Shown: positions 1 to 10,209 of the stretch, one piece after another | Numbering within the stretch: position 1 is the stretch's first letter | Layout of the letters: each line of letters begins with the position of its first letter | Origin: Streptomyces griseiscabiei | GTDB lineage: Bacteria; Actinomycetota; Actinomycetes; Streptomycetales; Streptomycetaceae | Length of the DNA: 64,000 nt | Reading direction: 5' to 3' | NCBI RefSeq assembly: GCF_020010925.1 | Contig: NZ_JAGJBZ010000002.1 | Coordinates: 682,001 to 746,000, forward strand | Translations under genes and position numbers: made by a program | The notes under the pieces: generated by a model | What the model saw: the letters and a program-made list of their open reading frames with translations, nothing else | What the model was told of the DNA's origin: nothing | Databases searched by the model: none

Positions 1-200
1 AAGATGCGGGAGGCACCCGCGGTCAGGGAGGTCAGACCCGACGCGACGGCCGCCAGCTGGTCGGCACGGTCGCGGGGAAACCCTTCGGACATCGCCAGAA
101 GGAGTCCGTCGGCGGAGACCACCACCGTGTGCGACACCCCGGGGGTGTTGTCCACGAAATTGGTGATCAACCAGTTCAGGTTCTGTGCCGCCTGGCTCAT
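1..200 (-). CDS. cvnB: Roadblock/LC7 protein of the downstream conservon (partial)
   Basis: The 5' part of a conservon roadblock/LC7 protein. It starts at [18 protein letters not shown] and runs off the left edge after about 66 residues. It is almost identical to the roadblock protein of the second conservon at 4.9-5.3 kb. In the Cvn family these small proteins sit between the membrane kinase (CvnA) and the Ras-like GTPase (CvnD), and the set is thought to act like a eukaryotic G-protein-coupled receptor complex at the membrane. A GTG nine bases upstream (209) is an alternative start. The gene lies 10 bases after the kinase stop, so it is co-transcribed with the kinase. No frame break is visible in this part. 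Confidence 0.9.
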   Translation of the reverse strand, partial: MSQAAQNLNWLITNFVDNTPGVSHTVVVSADGLLLAMSEGFPRDRADQLAAVASGLTSLTAGASRI

Positions 201-210
201 CGGGCTCACA

Positions 211-3200
211 CTAACGCTCCTGGTTGTAGGTGCTGTCAGGACCACTGTGCTGATTTCTAGTGGCCTGGCCGTTCGTTTCACTGCCTGCGTTGCGCCCACG
301 CTGGACACCCCGGCGCAGGTTGCTCAGCCTGCCCCGGACGTCCTCGGGAGCACGGGAGATCTGTGGACCTCCCTGCGGGGTCGTCGTGGCCGCGCCCTCG
401 ACCAGGTTGGCCTTGGGCACCCGCCGCGGCAGGCCGGAGGAGGTGACCCCGCCCGCCTTGGGCTTCTTCAGCTGGGAGGCCTGCTGCCAGCGCTCGTCGT
501 TGGCCGAGCGCCAGTCGCCGTTCGGTCCCCCGGCCGTCGGCTGGTCCTGGGCCACTTCCTGCCGTCCGTTCACGGCGCCCGCGCTCGTGCCGCCCGCACT
601 CGCGGTGGAACCGCGACGGGGCAGACCGGCGTCGGTCAGCGCGTGGCGGCGGAAGGGGTGGGTCCCGGACGGTCGAAGCCTACGCGGTCCGGCTCCTTCA
701 CGTCAGCGGCCTGCGCAGATTCCGGTTCCGGAGCGTACTCGGAGCGGTACGAGCCCTGGTACTCCTGCTGCTGCGGCCAGTCGTCCTGATAGGACTGCTC
801 TTCGAAGCCCGGGTACGTCTCCGGGGCGTTCGCGGCGGCCGCCGTGTGGTCCTCCTGCACGGGCTCCGCATAGGCGGGCTCGGGGTAACCGCCGGTAGCG
901 GTGAACGTGTCGTTCCCGCCCGGGAGGTGCCCGTTGCCGTTCGCCACGCCGTTGCCCTGGCCGAAGTACGCCTCGTCGTACGACGGCTGCCGCGGCTCCT
1001 CGTACGCCGTCTGCTGGTCGAACGACCGCTGCGGGTCCACATAGGCCGTCGCGCCGTTGTCGTAGGACGGCTCGGGCGACTGGAAGTCGTCGCCGTAGCG
1101 CGGCGCCTCGCCGGCGGGCAGCTGCGGGTTCTGGTGGGTCTGGGACTCCAGGGCCGCGCGGCGCTCCTCGCGGATCAGGGAGCGGCCCACGGGGTCCAGG
1201 TCCCGGATGTCGTCCGGCACCTCGTAGCGGCTGTCGTCGAAGCCCAGTTCGGCGGCGGTCCGCATCGGGGCGAGGCCCGGCTGCTGGAAGGAGTGCTGCT
1301 GCTCGGGGATGATCTGCGAGACCGTGAACTGGTCGGCCTGCGGCTGCTGCTGCTCGCCACCGCCACCATGGGTGATGACATCCGGGAGCATGACCAGCGA
1401 GGTCGTACCGGCCTGCTCGCCCGAGGGGCGGAGCTGGACGCGGATACCGTGCCGGTCGGACAGCCGGCCGACCACGAACAGACCCATGCGCTGGGAGATC
1501 GCGGCGTCCACGGTCGGCGGGTTGGCCAGCTTGTGGTTGATGTCCGCGAAGTCCTCGGCGGTGAGGCCGATGCCCTTGTCGTGGATCTCGATCATCACGC
1601 GGCCGTCGGGGAGACGGGTCGCGGTGACGCGGACCTTGGTCTGCGGGGAGGAGAACGTGGTGGCGTTCTCCAGGAGCTCGGCGAGCAGGTGCACGAGGTC
1701 GGTCACGGCACGGCCGTGGATCTCGGCCTCCGGGACACCGGACAGCTCGATGCGCTCGTACTGCTCCACCTCGGAGGAGGCGGCGCGCAGCACGTCGATC
1801 AGCGGGACCGGCTGGTCCCAGCGGCGGCCGGGCTCCTCGCCGGCGAGGACCAGGAGGTTCTCGCCGTTGCGGCGCATACGGGTCGCCAGGTGGTCCAGCT
1901 TGAAGAGGTTCTCCAGCTGGTCCGGGTCGGCCTCGTTGTTCTCCAGGTCGGTGATCAGGGTCAGCTGGCCCTCGATCAGCGACTGGTTGCGGCGCGAGAG
2001 GTTGGTGAAGATCGCGTTGATGTTGCCCCGCAGCAGGGCCTGCTCGGCGGCGAGCCGGACGGCCTCGCGGTGGACCTGGTCGAAGGCGCGAGCGACCTCG
2101 CCGATCTCGTCCGTGGTGGTGATCGGGATCGGCGCCACCCGGGTGTCGACCCGGCCGGGGTCGGTGCGCGAGAGCTGGTCGACCAGCATCGGCAGCCGCT
2201 GCTCGGCGATGCCGAAGGCGGCGTTGCGCAGCTGGCGCATCGCGCGGCTCATCTGGCGGGCCATGATCCCGGCGAGGATGAACGCGGCGAGCAGGGCGAC
2301 GATGACGATCGCGCCGTTGATGTAGGCGTCGCGCTGGGCGTCGGAGGCGATCTGGCCGGCCTCGTCCACCGCGCGGTTGATCAGCTCGGTCTCGACCTCG
2401 CTGTACCCCTCGAACTTCAGGGTGGAGGCAGCCATCCAGTTCTGGTAGGTGACGCCCTGCGCCGCGAGCTGGTCGGGCGAGGCGCCGCTGCCGATCAGCT
2501 GGATCATCTTCAGCATGGAGTCCGGCGGCGCCTTGTAGTCGGCGTCGGCGGCAGCGGCCTCGGCGGCCTGCTTCTTGCCCTCTTCGGTCTTCTGCGCCAT
2601 GACCGACTCCAGGCGCGCGGCGTCGGCCTCGGTGCCACCGGAGATGTACTCCTGTACGGCGATGTTCTCCAGGTAGGCGTACGAGGTGAACGCGGTGACC
2701 TGCTGACGGAAGATCTGCTGGTCCTCGCTGGGGCGGACCAGCAGGTGGGTGCCGATCGAACGCTGCAGCGAGGCGGCGCCCTTGGCGAGCGTGACCGCGT
2801 AGACCGTACGGCCGTAGGCGGTGATGTTGCCGGTACCGAGGCCGAGCTCGTTGGAGAACTCCGCCAGGAGGTGCTCGACGGTGACGTAGCCCTCTTCGGT
2901 CTGTACCGGGTCGGCGGCCCGGGTGAAGGCGGTCTGCCGGAGCTTCTCCAGCGACGGCTCGGCCTCCTCCACCAGACGCAGTCGGCGCTCCAGGCCCTGC
3001 CCGGCGGGCATCCCGACGACCTCCGCGTGGAAGGCGTCCGCCTTCTCGTCGGTGAAGGCGCGGGCGTCCTTGACGACCTCGCTGTCGCGGTTGCCGTCCA
3101 GCAGCGGCTGGGCGGAGAGGTCGCGCTCGTTGAGCAGGGCCTCGGCGTAGACACCGGCGGCGGCCACGATCTTGGCCACCTTCTCGGCGTCCCGCGCCTC

Positions 3201-3473
3201 CTGCCAGGTGTCGATCGATCCCTTCACCTGGAAGCCGCCCATGACCAGGCCGACCAGCACGGGTATGAGGAGGATCGCGTTCAGGCGAGTGGGTACACGC
3301 CAGTTGCGGGGGAGAGACGACTGCCGCTGGCTGCGGGAGCTGCCGTCGGCTCCGGACCGGTCACTTGTGCGGGTGCCGCTCCGCGCGGCGGCGGGGTGAA
3401 GTTGCCCCGCGCCGACGGCTCGGGACCTTTCTTGCTTCGCCTCACTCGACCAACAACCTCTCGGCGCCGGCAC
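211..3473 (-). CDS. cvnA: Conservon sensor-like histidine kinase CvnA, with one frameshift near the 3' end
   Basis: Membrane sensor kinase-like protein that heads the downstream conservon. In order it shows a Ser/Arg-rich cytoplasmic N-terminus, a first membrane helix (about residues 67-87), an extracellular nitrate/nitrite-sensing-like helical region, a second membrane helix (about 385-405), a HAMP segment, and a GHKL ATPase with N-box LAELLENATTFSS and G-box EIHDKGIGLT. A long Pro/Gln/Tyr-rich tail follows. The frame stops at 636 (PTPSAATR), but the tail resumes one frame over (MNGRQEVAQD...) to a stop at 211. That tail matches the end of the second kinase (SGLPRRVPKANLV versus SGLPRRVPRANLV). 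One base is therefore missing near 645-655, which is either a sequencing error or a recent mutation. The GTG start at 3473 is uncertain. Confidence 0.85.
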
Positions 3474-3844
3474 CTACGTCGTGCCGCGGGTGACTCCACG
3501 CCCTAGTACGTCTTTGACTAATGGGCAGTTCAGGCATTCCAGCACGTCACGCTGAGGACTTCCAAACACTGGGAGGCAACGATTCCGCGTGATGTAAGTC
3601 CCAGATAAAACGGTCATAAAGAGCGAGCCCCGGCAAAAAGCGGGGCCATGGTGAGCGCAGCGGCACCGATCGACCGCGACGCGTGGTCGTACCACCATAT
3701 TTCTCTGTCGAAACGTTATGAACACCGGGGCCGACCGTGTCAAAGGACACAGCCGGCTCCGGTGTAGCTACGACAACTGCCGTATGCGGTTGTGGACTTG
3801 GGTCCTGTTTTGGCCCCAGGTGTGGTGCTTCGGCCTCTGAGGCC
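3474..3844. other. Spacer between the two conservons
   Basis: About 370 bases with no convincing gene. It should hold the promoter of the downstream conservon (minus strand) and the end of the upstream one. The perfect 13-base palindrome GGCCTCTGAGGCC at 3832-3844 touches the cvnD stop codon and may form a weak terminator hairpin, though no T-run follows. A second hairpin, with arms GCCCCG and CGGGGC around an A-rich loop, lies at 3627-3646. The stretch around 3690-3725 is AT-richer than its surroundings and may contain the kinase promoter, but I cannot assign -35 and -10 boxes. Confidence 0.5.
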
Positions 3845-4420
3845 CTAGCGCAGCCGCGCCATGAGCGCGTGCTCGACCAGGGTGATCAGGGCCGACTTGG
3901 CGTCCGCGCGGTGGCGGGCGTCCGTCGTGATGATCGGGGTGTCGGGCCCGATCTGCAGCGCCTCGCGCACCTCGTCGGGCGTGTACGGCTGGTGCCCCTC
4001 GAAGCCGTTGAGCGCGATGACGAAGGGGAGGCCGCTGTTCTCGAAGTAGTCGACGGCCGGGAAGCAGTCGGCGAGACGCCGGGTGTCGACGAGGACGATC
4101 GCGCCGATGGCGCCACGTACCAGGTCGTCCCACATGAACCAGAAACGATCCTGCCCCGGCGTACCGAAGAGGTAGAGGATCAGGTCCTGGTCGAGGGTGA
4201 TGCGGCCGAAGTCCATGGCGACCGTGGTGGTCGTCTTGTCCCCGGTGTGGGTGAGGTCGTCGATGCCCGCGGACGCGGACGTCATCACGGCCTCGGTACG
4301 CAGCGGGTTGATCTCCGAGACGGCCCCGACGAACGTGGTCTTGCCCACGCCGAAGCCACCCGCCACCACGATCTTCGCCGAGGTGGTGGCCCGCCCCGCT
4401 TCAGAGCTTCCGAAGTCCAC
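3845..4420 (-). CDS. cvnD: Conservon Ras-like GTPase CvnD
   Basis: Small GTPase of 191 residues that closes the upstream conservon. It has a P-loop GGFGVGKTTFVG near residues 21-32, a DxxG-type switch (LFGTPGQDR), an NKxD-like region in the form ALNGFEG, and a final TDARHRADAKSAL segment, all typical of the bacterial MglA/CvnD-like ATP/GTP-binding family. Such proteins are expected to cycle between GTP and GDP states under control of the CvnB roadblock and the CvnA kinase at the membrane. The GTG start overlaps the 3' end of cvnC by 20 bases, so translation is coupled. The frame is intact, unlike cvnA and cvnB of the same operon. Confidence 0.93.
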   Translation of the reverse strand: MDFGSSEAGRATTSAKIVVAGGFGVGKTTFVGAVSEINPLRTEAVMTSASAGIDDLTHTGDKTTTTVAMDFGRITLDQDLILYLFGTPGQDRFWFMWDDLVRGAIGAIVLVDTRRLADCFPAVDYFENSGLPFVIALNGFEGHQPYTPDEVREALQIGPDTPIITTDARHRADAKSALITLVEHALMARLR

Positions 4421-4799
4421 TGAGCACCCTTTCCAGCAGAGTCACGTCCGGGGCACCACCGGCGTTCTCGTCGCCACCGGGCTGGTGGATCGCGACGAGT
4501 CCGGCCTCGGCGAGGTCCGCGACAAGGATCCGTGCCACACCGAGCGGCATGGACAGCAGGGCCGACACCTCGGCCACCGACTTCACCTCGCGGCACAGGT
4601 GGCAGATCCGCTGGTGCTCGGGGAGCAGTCCCATCAGATGCGCGGGGTCTGCCGTCGTGCTGATCAGTGCTTCGAGGGCGAGCTGGTATCGCGGCCGCGT
4701 CCGGCCACCCGTCATGGCGTACGGCCGAACCAGAGGCTGGTCGCCCTCGTCTCCGTACGGCTCTGCGTACGGATCGTGAGGAGCGGTGGGCGGGGTCAT
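4401..4799 (-). CDS. cvnC: Conservon DUF742 protein CvnC
   Basis: A 132-residue DUF742 protein, third gene of the upstream conservon. I chose the ATG giving MTPPTAPHDPYAEPYGDEGD because the conserved core (VRPYAMTGGRTRP, then LALEALISTTAD) follows at the usual distance. The central and C-terminal part (EHQRICHLCREVKSVAEVSA, then LGVARILVADLAEAGLV) reads like a winged-helix fold, the usual view of this family. The pair CHLC is conserved in the family. It lies between roadblock and GTPase genes, which is the fixed cvnA-B-C-D order, and its end overlaps cvnD. Confidence 0.92.
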   Translation of the reverse strand: MTPPTAPHDPYAEPYGDEGDQPLVRPYAMTGGRTRPRYQLALEALISTTADPAHLMGLLPEHQRICHLCREVKSVAEVSALLSMPLGVARILVADLAEAGLVAIHQPGGDENAGGAPDVTLLERVLSGLRKL

Positions 4800-4909
4800 T
4801 GATCCTCCGAGCGGGACAGCAAGTCGGTCAGTCGTGCCGTCTGACGGGGGCCGGTGGGGGACTGTGTCGGCCGGACGGTGATGTTGTGAGTTCTGTGGAT
4901 CCGCAGGCG

Positions 4910-5322
4910 TCAGTGGAGCAGACTGCCTTGGAGTTCGGCGCGCAGATCGGGCGTGAGCACGGCGCCCGCGCGGTCGACGAGCAGTGCCATCTCGTAACCG
5001 ACCAGGCCGATGTCGCACTCGGGGTGGGCGAGCACGGCCAGGGACGATCCGTCGGAGACGGACATCAGGAAGAGAAACCGCGCTCCATCTCGACCACGGT
5101 CTGGGCCACGTCCCCGCCCTCGAAGATCCGGGACGCCCCGGCCGTGAGCGAGGTGAGCCCCGAGGCGACGGCCGCGAGCTGATCGGCACGGTCGCGCGGA
5201 AAGCCCTCCGACATCGCCAGGAGAAGACCGTCGGCGGACACGACGACGGTGTGGGACACCCCGGGGGTGTTGTCCACGAAGTTGGTGATCAACCAGTTGA
5301 GGTTCTGTGCCGCCTGGCTCAT
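4910..5322 (-). pseudogene. cvnB: Conservon roadblock/LC7 protein CvnB, one-base frameshift
   Basis: Roadblock/LC7 protein of the upstream conservon. From ATG ([15 protein letters not shown]) the frame is good up to VVEMERGF near position 5083 and then hits a stop (GFSS). Restoring one C there gives [13 protein letters not shown] and carries the frame to a stop at 4910. That yields the 137-residue length normal for the family. The missing base follows a TTC/CTC context and is a typical single-base indel. The intact part is nearly identical to the paralogue at the left edge. A TTG nine bases upstream (5331) is a less likely start because it abuts the kinase stop. If the base is missing in the real genome, the product lacks its last 50 or so residues. 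Confidence 0.82.
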
Positions 5323-5331
5323 CTGGCTCAA

Positions 5332-8300
5332 CTAACGCTCCTGCTGGTGAGTGGGGCTCGGGAAGCTGCCGGTCTGGCCGGTACCGGCCTGTCGACCCTG
5401 CGCGATGCCCCGACGGAGATTGGTCAGCCGGCCGCGAACGTCGTCAGGCGAACGCGAGACCTGCGGACCGGTTTGGTGCTGTTGCTGCTGAGCCGTGCCC
5501 GGCACGAGGTTGGCGCGCGGGACCCGGCGCGGCAGGCCGGAGGTGGTGACCCCGCCCGCCGAAGGCTGACGGGCTCGTTCGGCCTGGCGGACCAGGTCGT
5601 CGTTGGGCGTGCTGCGCCAGGTGGGGGAAGCGGGCGCGGCGGGTGTCGCCGGACGCTGTGGGGCGGCCGGAGTCTGAGGAGCGGGCGCGGCCGGCGCCTG
5701 CGGCGCGGAACCGTTGCCCTGCCGGTGGCCCTGCTGCTGACCGTCCTGTCCGCCCTGACCGTGGAACCAGTTGGTCTCCAGCGTGTCGTACAGCGGCGTA
5801 CGGCCGTCCATCGGACCCGTCGCCGGGGCAGCGCCTCCGGCTCCTGCGGGCGCGCGGGGCGCTGCGGGGCACCGGGGGACGCTGCGGCGGCACCGGCGGG
5901 CGGGGCGCGCCGAAGCTCTCCCCGTTCACCTGCGGCCGCTCGAACTGACCGGTGTCCTGGCCGTTCTGGCGGCCCGGCACGTCGAACTGCCCGGTGCCCT
6001 GGCCGTTCTGCCGCCCCGGGGCCCCGAACTGGCCGGTGTCCTGCGGGTTCTGCCGACCCGGCGCCGGGAACTGGCCCGTGCCGGAGCCGTCGTAGCCCTG
6101 GGTGGCGAACTGGCCGGTGGACGACGGGTCCTGCGGCGCGCCCCGGGACGGACCGGTGGGCGCCGGCGGAGCACCGGCCCCGCCGAACACGTCGGAGCGG
6201 ACGTAGGAACCGGTGCCGTTCTGCGGTGCGGGCGTGCCCGCGCCGGGACGGCGGCTGTCGAAGTCGGCGCCCGGGGAACGCGGGAAGCCGCTGGGGAGCC
6301 CGGAGCCTGGGCGGGGTCGACGCGCGGCATCGGCGCGGTGACGTCCGGCTGCTCCTCGTGGCCGCGCGGGGCGTCCAGCGAGGCACGCGGCACGGGCGGC
6401 TGCGCGGTCTCGTCGCTCCAGCTGGGCGTCCGCGACGGGGAGTTGTTGCCGCCGGGCAGCTCGGCGCGTGCGCCACCGCGGCCGGGCAGCTGCGGGCGGC
6501 GCCTGCCGGAACGTTCCTTGCCCTGCTTCGGCGGCACGGCGCCCGGACCGTTGTCGGTCCCGCCGGGCCGGCCCGCACCCGCGTCACCCGGGCCACCGGC
6601 CGGGCGCAGGCCCGAGCCGCCGACCGGGAAGCCGCCCTGGCGTCCGGAGTCGTCGAAGCTCTCGAAGCCGCTCGGCACACCGGTCCCGGCGGCCTGCAGC
6701 CCTGCGGGGCCCCCGGCGCCTGGCCGCCGCCGAACCCGCCGGCCCCGGTACCCGCCGGCGGCCGACCGCCCTGCGGAGGCACCGGCGGACCGCCCTGCGG
6801 CCCACGCGGACCGCCGGGGTTGCCGAAACCGCCCGGACCACTGGGGTTGCCGGGCAGCGCGGCCCGCGGACCCTGGCCCGCGCCGACCTGCCCGCGCTGC
6901 GGCGGGCCACCGAGCAGACCGCCACCGGCGGACGGGCCGCCGAGCGGCGGACCCGACTGGTTGCCGGCCTGGCGGCGCGCGGCGGCGGCACCGGCCGCGG
7001 CCTGCGCGGCGGCCGGACCACCGGTGGACGGCCCGCCCTGGCCGGGCTTGCCCGGGGTGGGCTTCTTGTTGCCCTGCGCCACGTCCACGGGAAGCATGAC
7101 GAGCGCGGTCGTACCGCCCGAGTCGGACGGACGCAGCTGGATACGGATGCCGTGGCGCTGCGACAGCCGGCCGACCACGAACAGACCCATGCGGCGGGAT
7201 ACCGAGACGTCCACGGTGGGCGGCGAGGCGAGCCGCTCGTTGATCGCGGCGAGGTCCTCGGGGGAGAGACCGATACCGGTGTCGTGGATCTCGATCAGCA
7301 CCCGGCCGTCGGGCAGGGCGTGACCGGTGACCTTGACCTTGGTCTGCGGGGAGGAGAACGAGGTGGCGTTCTCCAGCAGCTCGGCGAGCAGGTGCACGAG
7401 GTCGTTGACCACGCGGCCGGCGACCTCGGTCGTCGGCACGGAGGCCAGCTCGATGCGCTCGTACTGCTCCACCTCGGACGCGGCGGCGCGGAGCACGTCG
7501 ACCAGCGGGACCGGACGGGTCCAGCGACGGCCGGGCTCCTCACCGGCGAGAACGAGGAGGTTCTCACCGTTACGGCGCATGCGGGTGGCGAGGTGGTCGA
7601 GCTTGAAGAGGGAGGACAGCTGGTCCGGGTCGGCCTCGCGGGACTCCAGTTCGGAGATGAGCGACAGCTGACGCTGGATGAGGCCCTGGGAGCGGCGCGA
7701 GAGGTTGGTGAACATCGCGTTGACGTTGCCCCGGAGGAGGGCCTGCTCGGCGGCGAGGCGGACGGCCTCGCGGTGCACGTCGTCGAAGGCCGCGCCACCT
7801 GGCCGATCTCGTCCCGGGAGTGCACACCGACCGACTCGACGGAGGTGTCGACGTCCTGCGGGTCCGACTCCGAGAGCTGCTTGACCAGCTCGGGCAGCCG
7901 GTCCTGGGCGACCTTGGTCGCGGTGTCCTGCAGGCGCCGCAGCGAGCGGATCATGGACCGGGCCACGACGAACGCGCCGACCAGCGAGACACCGAGGACG
8001 AGCAGGATGAGCGCACCGGAGATGATCGCCTCTTTGCTCCGCGTCGGCGCGGAGATTACGAGCGGTCTGCTCCATCTCCTCGAGGAGCGAGCCCTCGATC
8101 TTCTTCATGCGCTCGATCTTGGCCCCGGAGTCGTCGATCCAGTCCTTGTACGAGCGCTTGTCCTGCCCGCCCAGACCGCTCGAGCTGGCGAGGACACGGT
8201 CCGCGTAGACATCGGAGGCCTCGACGGTGGGGCTCGCGTCGTCGATCGGCTTGGTGACGTCCTCGGCACCGGCACCGTAGATGTCGGAGAAGGTGCTGCG

Positions 8301-9211
8301 GTCGGACTCCTCGTTGCCCAGCGCCGCGTTGGCGTACAGCCGGTCGTTCTCGGAGAGCTTGCCGGCCTTCTCGTTGGTCTCGGGCAGGGCCGCCGCGATG
8401 ACCGCGCGCTGGACGGAGGCGTACTCCTTGGCGGAGGAGAACGCCGCCAGGGCACGGGTCCGCTTGATCATGTCCGGGTTGCTGGTGGCCTCGGCCATGT
8501 CCGTGGACAGTTCCAGCAGCCCCTCGATCAGGCGGTGGTAGGCCTCGACCGTCTGTGTGGAGTTCTGTTCGTCCACGTAGGCGTTCTTGCGGATGCTGCT
8601 CAGGCTGTAGAGGTCGCGCACGACCCGGACGAGGCTGTCGCGGACACCGGGCATCTTCGAGGTGGTGTTCGCGGTCTCGGCGGCCTGGGTCGCGTCGGTG
8701 AACTGGGTACGGGCCAGGTCCGTCTTCTCGCGGGCGCCCTTGATCGTGTAGTCGCTCGCGTTGACGCCGTGGGCGAGAGGACCGGCGGACTCGTCCCGCT
8801 CGTTCTGGAGAGCGGTGGCGAGTTCGGTCGCCTGCTTGGTCATGTCGGTGAGCAGCCGCATGTTGTCGAGCTGCTGGATGTCGTCCACGTTGTCGCCGAT
8901 GCGCAGGGCACCGAGCGAGGTCGCCGCCACCACGGGGAGCGCGAGCAGCGAGACCAGACGGGTCGAGATGCGCCAGTTGCGCAGGGCTATTCGCGAGCCG
9001 CCGCTTGCGCCGCCGGCGTTGGGGCCGCCCTTGGGCTTCCCGGGCGGTACGGGAGCAACTGACGCGCCGGGGCGCCCGGAGCGCTCCCCGCCGTCGCCGA
9101 TCTCCGCCGGACCCGGGTTCTGGGCGTGCTGGGGGAGGAACCGTTGCCGGCTCCGTTGTGTGGCTCCGGCTCCGCCGAAGCGCTGCCATCCCTCTTGAAA
9201 CGTCCCTGCAC
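5332..9211 (-). pseudogene. cvnA: Conservon sensor-like histidine kinase CvnA, broken by several frameshifts
   Basis: Kinase gene of the upstream conservon. The likely GTG start gives VQGRFKRDGSASAEPEP, then a Pro/Gly-rich linker, membrane helix (NWRISTRLVSLLALPVV), sensing region, second helix, HAMP-like linker, GHKL ATPase (LAELLENATSFSS, EIHDTGIGLSPED) and a very long Gly/Pro/Gln-rich tail ending THQQER. The coding frame changes near 9130, 8040, 7795, 6700, 6300 and 5850. Most changes can be repaired by restoring one G or C in a short run; near 8040 two bases appear to be missing. Between breaks the protein is well conserved, so this looks like sequence error or very recent decay, not an old pseudogene. 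Repaired length is about 1,290 residues. Confidence 0.82.
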
Positions 9212-9732
9212 TAGCGTCGCAACCTCTGGACCAGGCGTCCCACCGCGTGAACGGCGAGACGGTGTCGGCGTCTTCGGGGACGCCCTGAATACGTCCCCAT
9301 AGGTGGTCGTGAGTGACCGGCGCTGGCTCCCCCTCCACCGCCGCCAGGCGCTGTTGTTCTGCGCCCCTGCGCGCCGGCACGATCCTGCGGCGGTCCGTGG
9401 AATTCCAGCACAGTGCCGGATCTCCAACAAGGCCAACGGGTAACGGTCTGTTCACTGTGACAGCATGTGAGGAGAACGTCACCGGGCGTGGAAGGTGTTT
9501 CCGTTTATTACGGACAAAGTGGTGCGATCCAGTGGCACCAACCGGGTGTCCCAGTCGCCATGATCAGGAGCGGAATGCGCGCTTCAGGTAACCAATGTCC
9601 GTTTCGTGGGGATGGGTTGATGGCCGGGAATACCCGTTTTGCCCATGACTGAGTGAGGAAACTCACACGCCGATCATGCCTTCTTCACGACTTGGCCCGG
9701 GAATCGGATGTTTAGCCTGACGCTTTACAGGG
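9212..9732. other. Long gene-free region upstream of the conservon
   Basis: About 520 bases without a supportable gene. It must contain the promoter of the conservon on the minus strand. Visible signals are a GTGAC...GTCAC pair with a 16-base spacer around 9450-9480 and a small perfect hairpin GTGAGGAAACTCAC near 9653-9666. Base composition between 9590 and 9720 is clearly lower in GC than the flanking genes, as expected for a regulatory region. I see no tRNA or convincing short ORF with a ribosome-binding site. Confidence 0.45.
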
Positions 9733-9993
9733 ATGGCGAATCCGACAACCCGCGCCTGTGGGACGGCCCTTACGGCCCTCCCGGCGCCCGTACAGGACGA
9801 GGTCCAGGACAACAGTGAAGACGACGACGATGTTCCGCACGATAGCCAACCCCGGCGCACGACGCTGGCCCACCTCGCCGACGCCGAGGACCTGCGTACG
9901 CCGGAGCAGGAGCACTCCGTCGACCTCCCCTCCGTGACCGCCAACCCGCGCCGGACCGTCCTGATGACGGTCCCGGTCCAGCCGGCGGAGTAG
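9733..9993 (+). CDS. Small hypothetical protein, possibly frameshifted at its start
   Basis: An 86-codon frame ending ANPRRTVLMTVPVQPAE. Its second half (from about 9850) has strong GC third-position bias and looks coding, but the first half does not. In another frame an ATG at 9830 begins MFRTIANP. One extra C near 9850 would join it to RRTTLAHLADAEDL, giving a protein of about 54 residues in which the motif ANPRRT occurs twice, near each end. Given the indels elsewhere in the first 10 kb, that is plausible. A perfect 15-bp terminator follows about 85 bases later. Function unknown. Confidence 0.45.
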   Translation: MANPTTRACGTALTALPAPVQDEVQDNSEDDDDVPHDSQPRRTTLAHLADAEDLRTPEQEHSVDLPSVTANPRRTVLMTVPVQPAE

Positions 9994-10077
9994 TTGCACG
10001 CTCAAGTACGCGCGGAATCGGCCAACTGCTCAAGCCGGTTCCTGTGAAGAATCGGCGGATTCCCGTGAGGACTCCGT

Positions 10078-10111
10078 GGAAGGGCGCCCGGCACCAGCCG
10101 GGCGCCCTTCC
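10078..10111 (+). terminator. Hairpin terminator after the small ORF
   Basis: Perfect 15-bp inverted repeat (GGAAGGGCGCCCGGC, loop ACCA, and its complement). It lies between the small ORF and the FAH-family gene. No T-run follows, which is common for Streptomyces terminators. Confidence 0.75.
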
Positions 10112-10209
10112 GCACGCCTGCCGCGTTAATGCGCGAGGCGGCCACCCCGCCCCGCGTTAGCCTGGACCGTCAGACTCCAGCCAGCTCAGTTAAGGGGCGC
10201 AAGCATCCC

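Noticed and set aside
846..3506. Very long open frames opposite the conservon kinases, recG, smc and other genes
   Set aside because: They are antisense shadows created by high GC. Their amino-acid content is Arg/Gly/Val/Asp-biased, they lack domains, and the opposite strand carries recognisable proteins.
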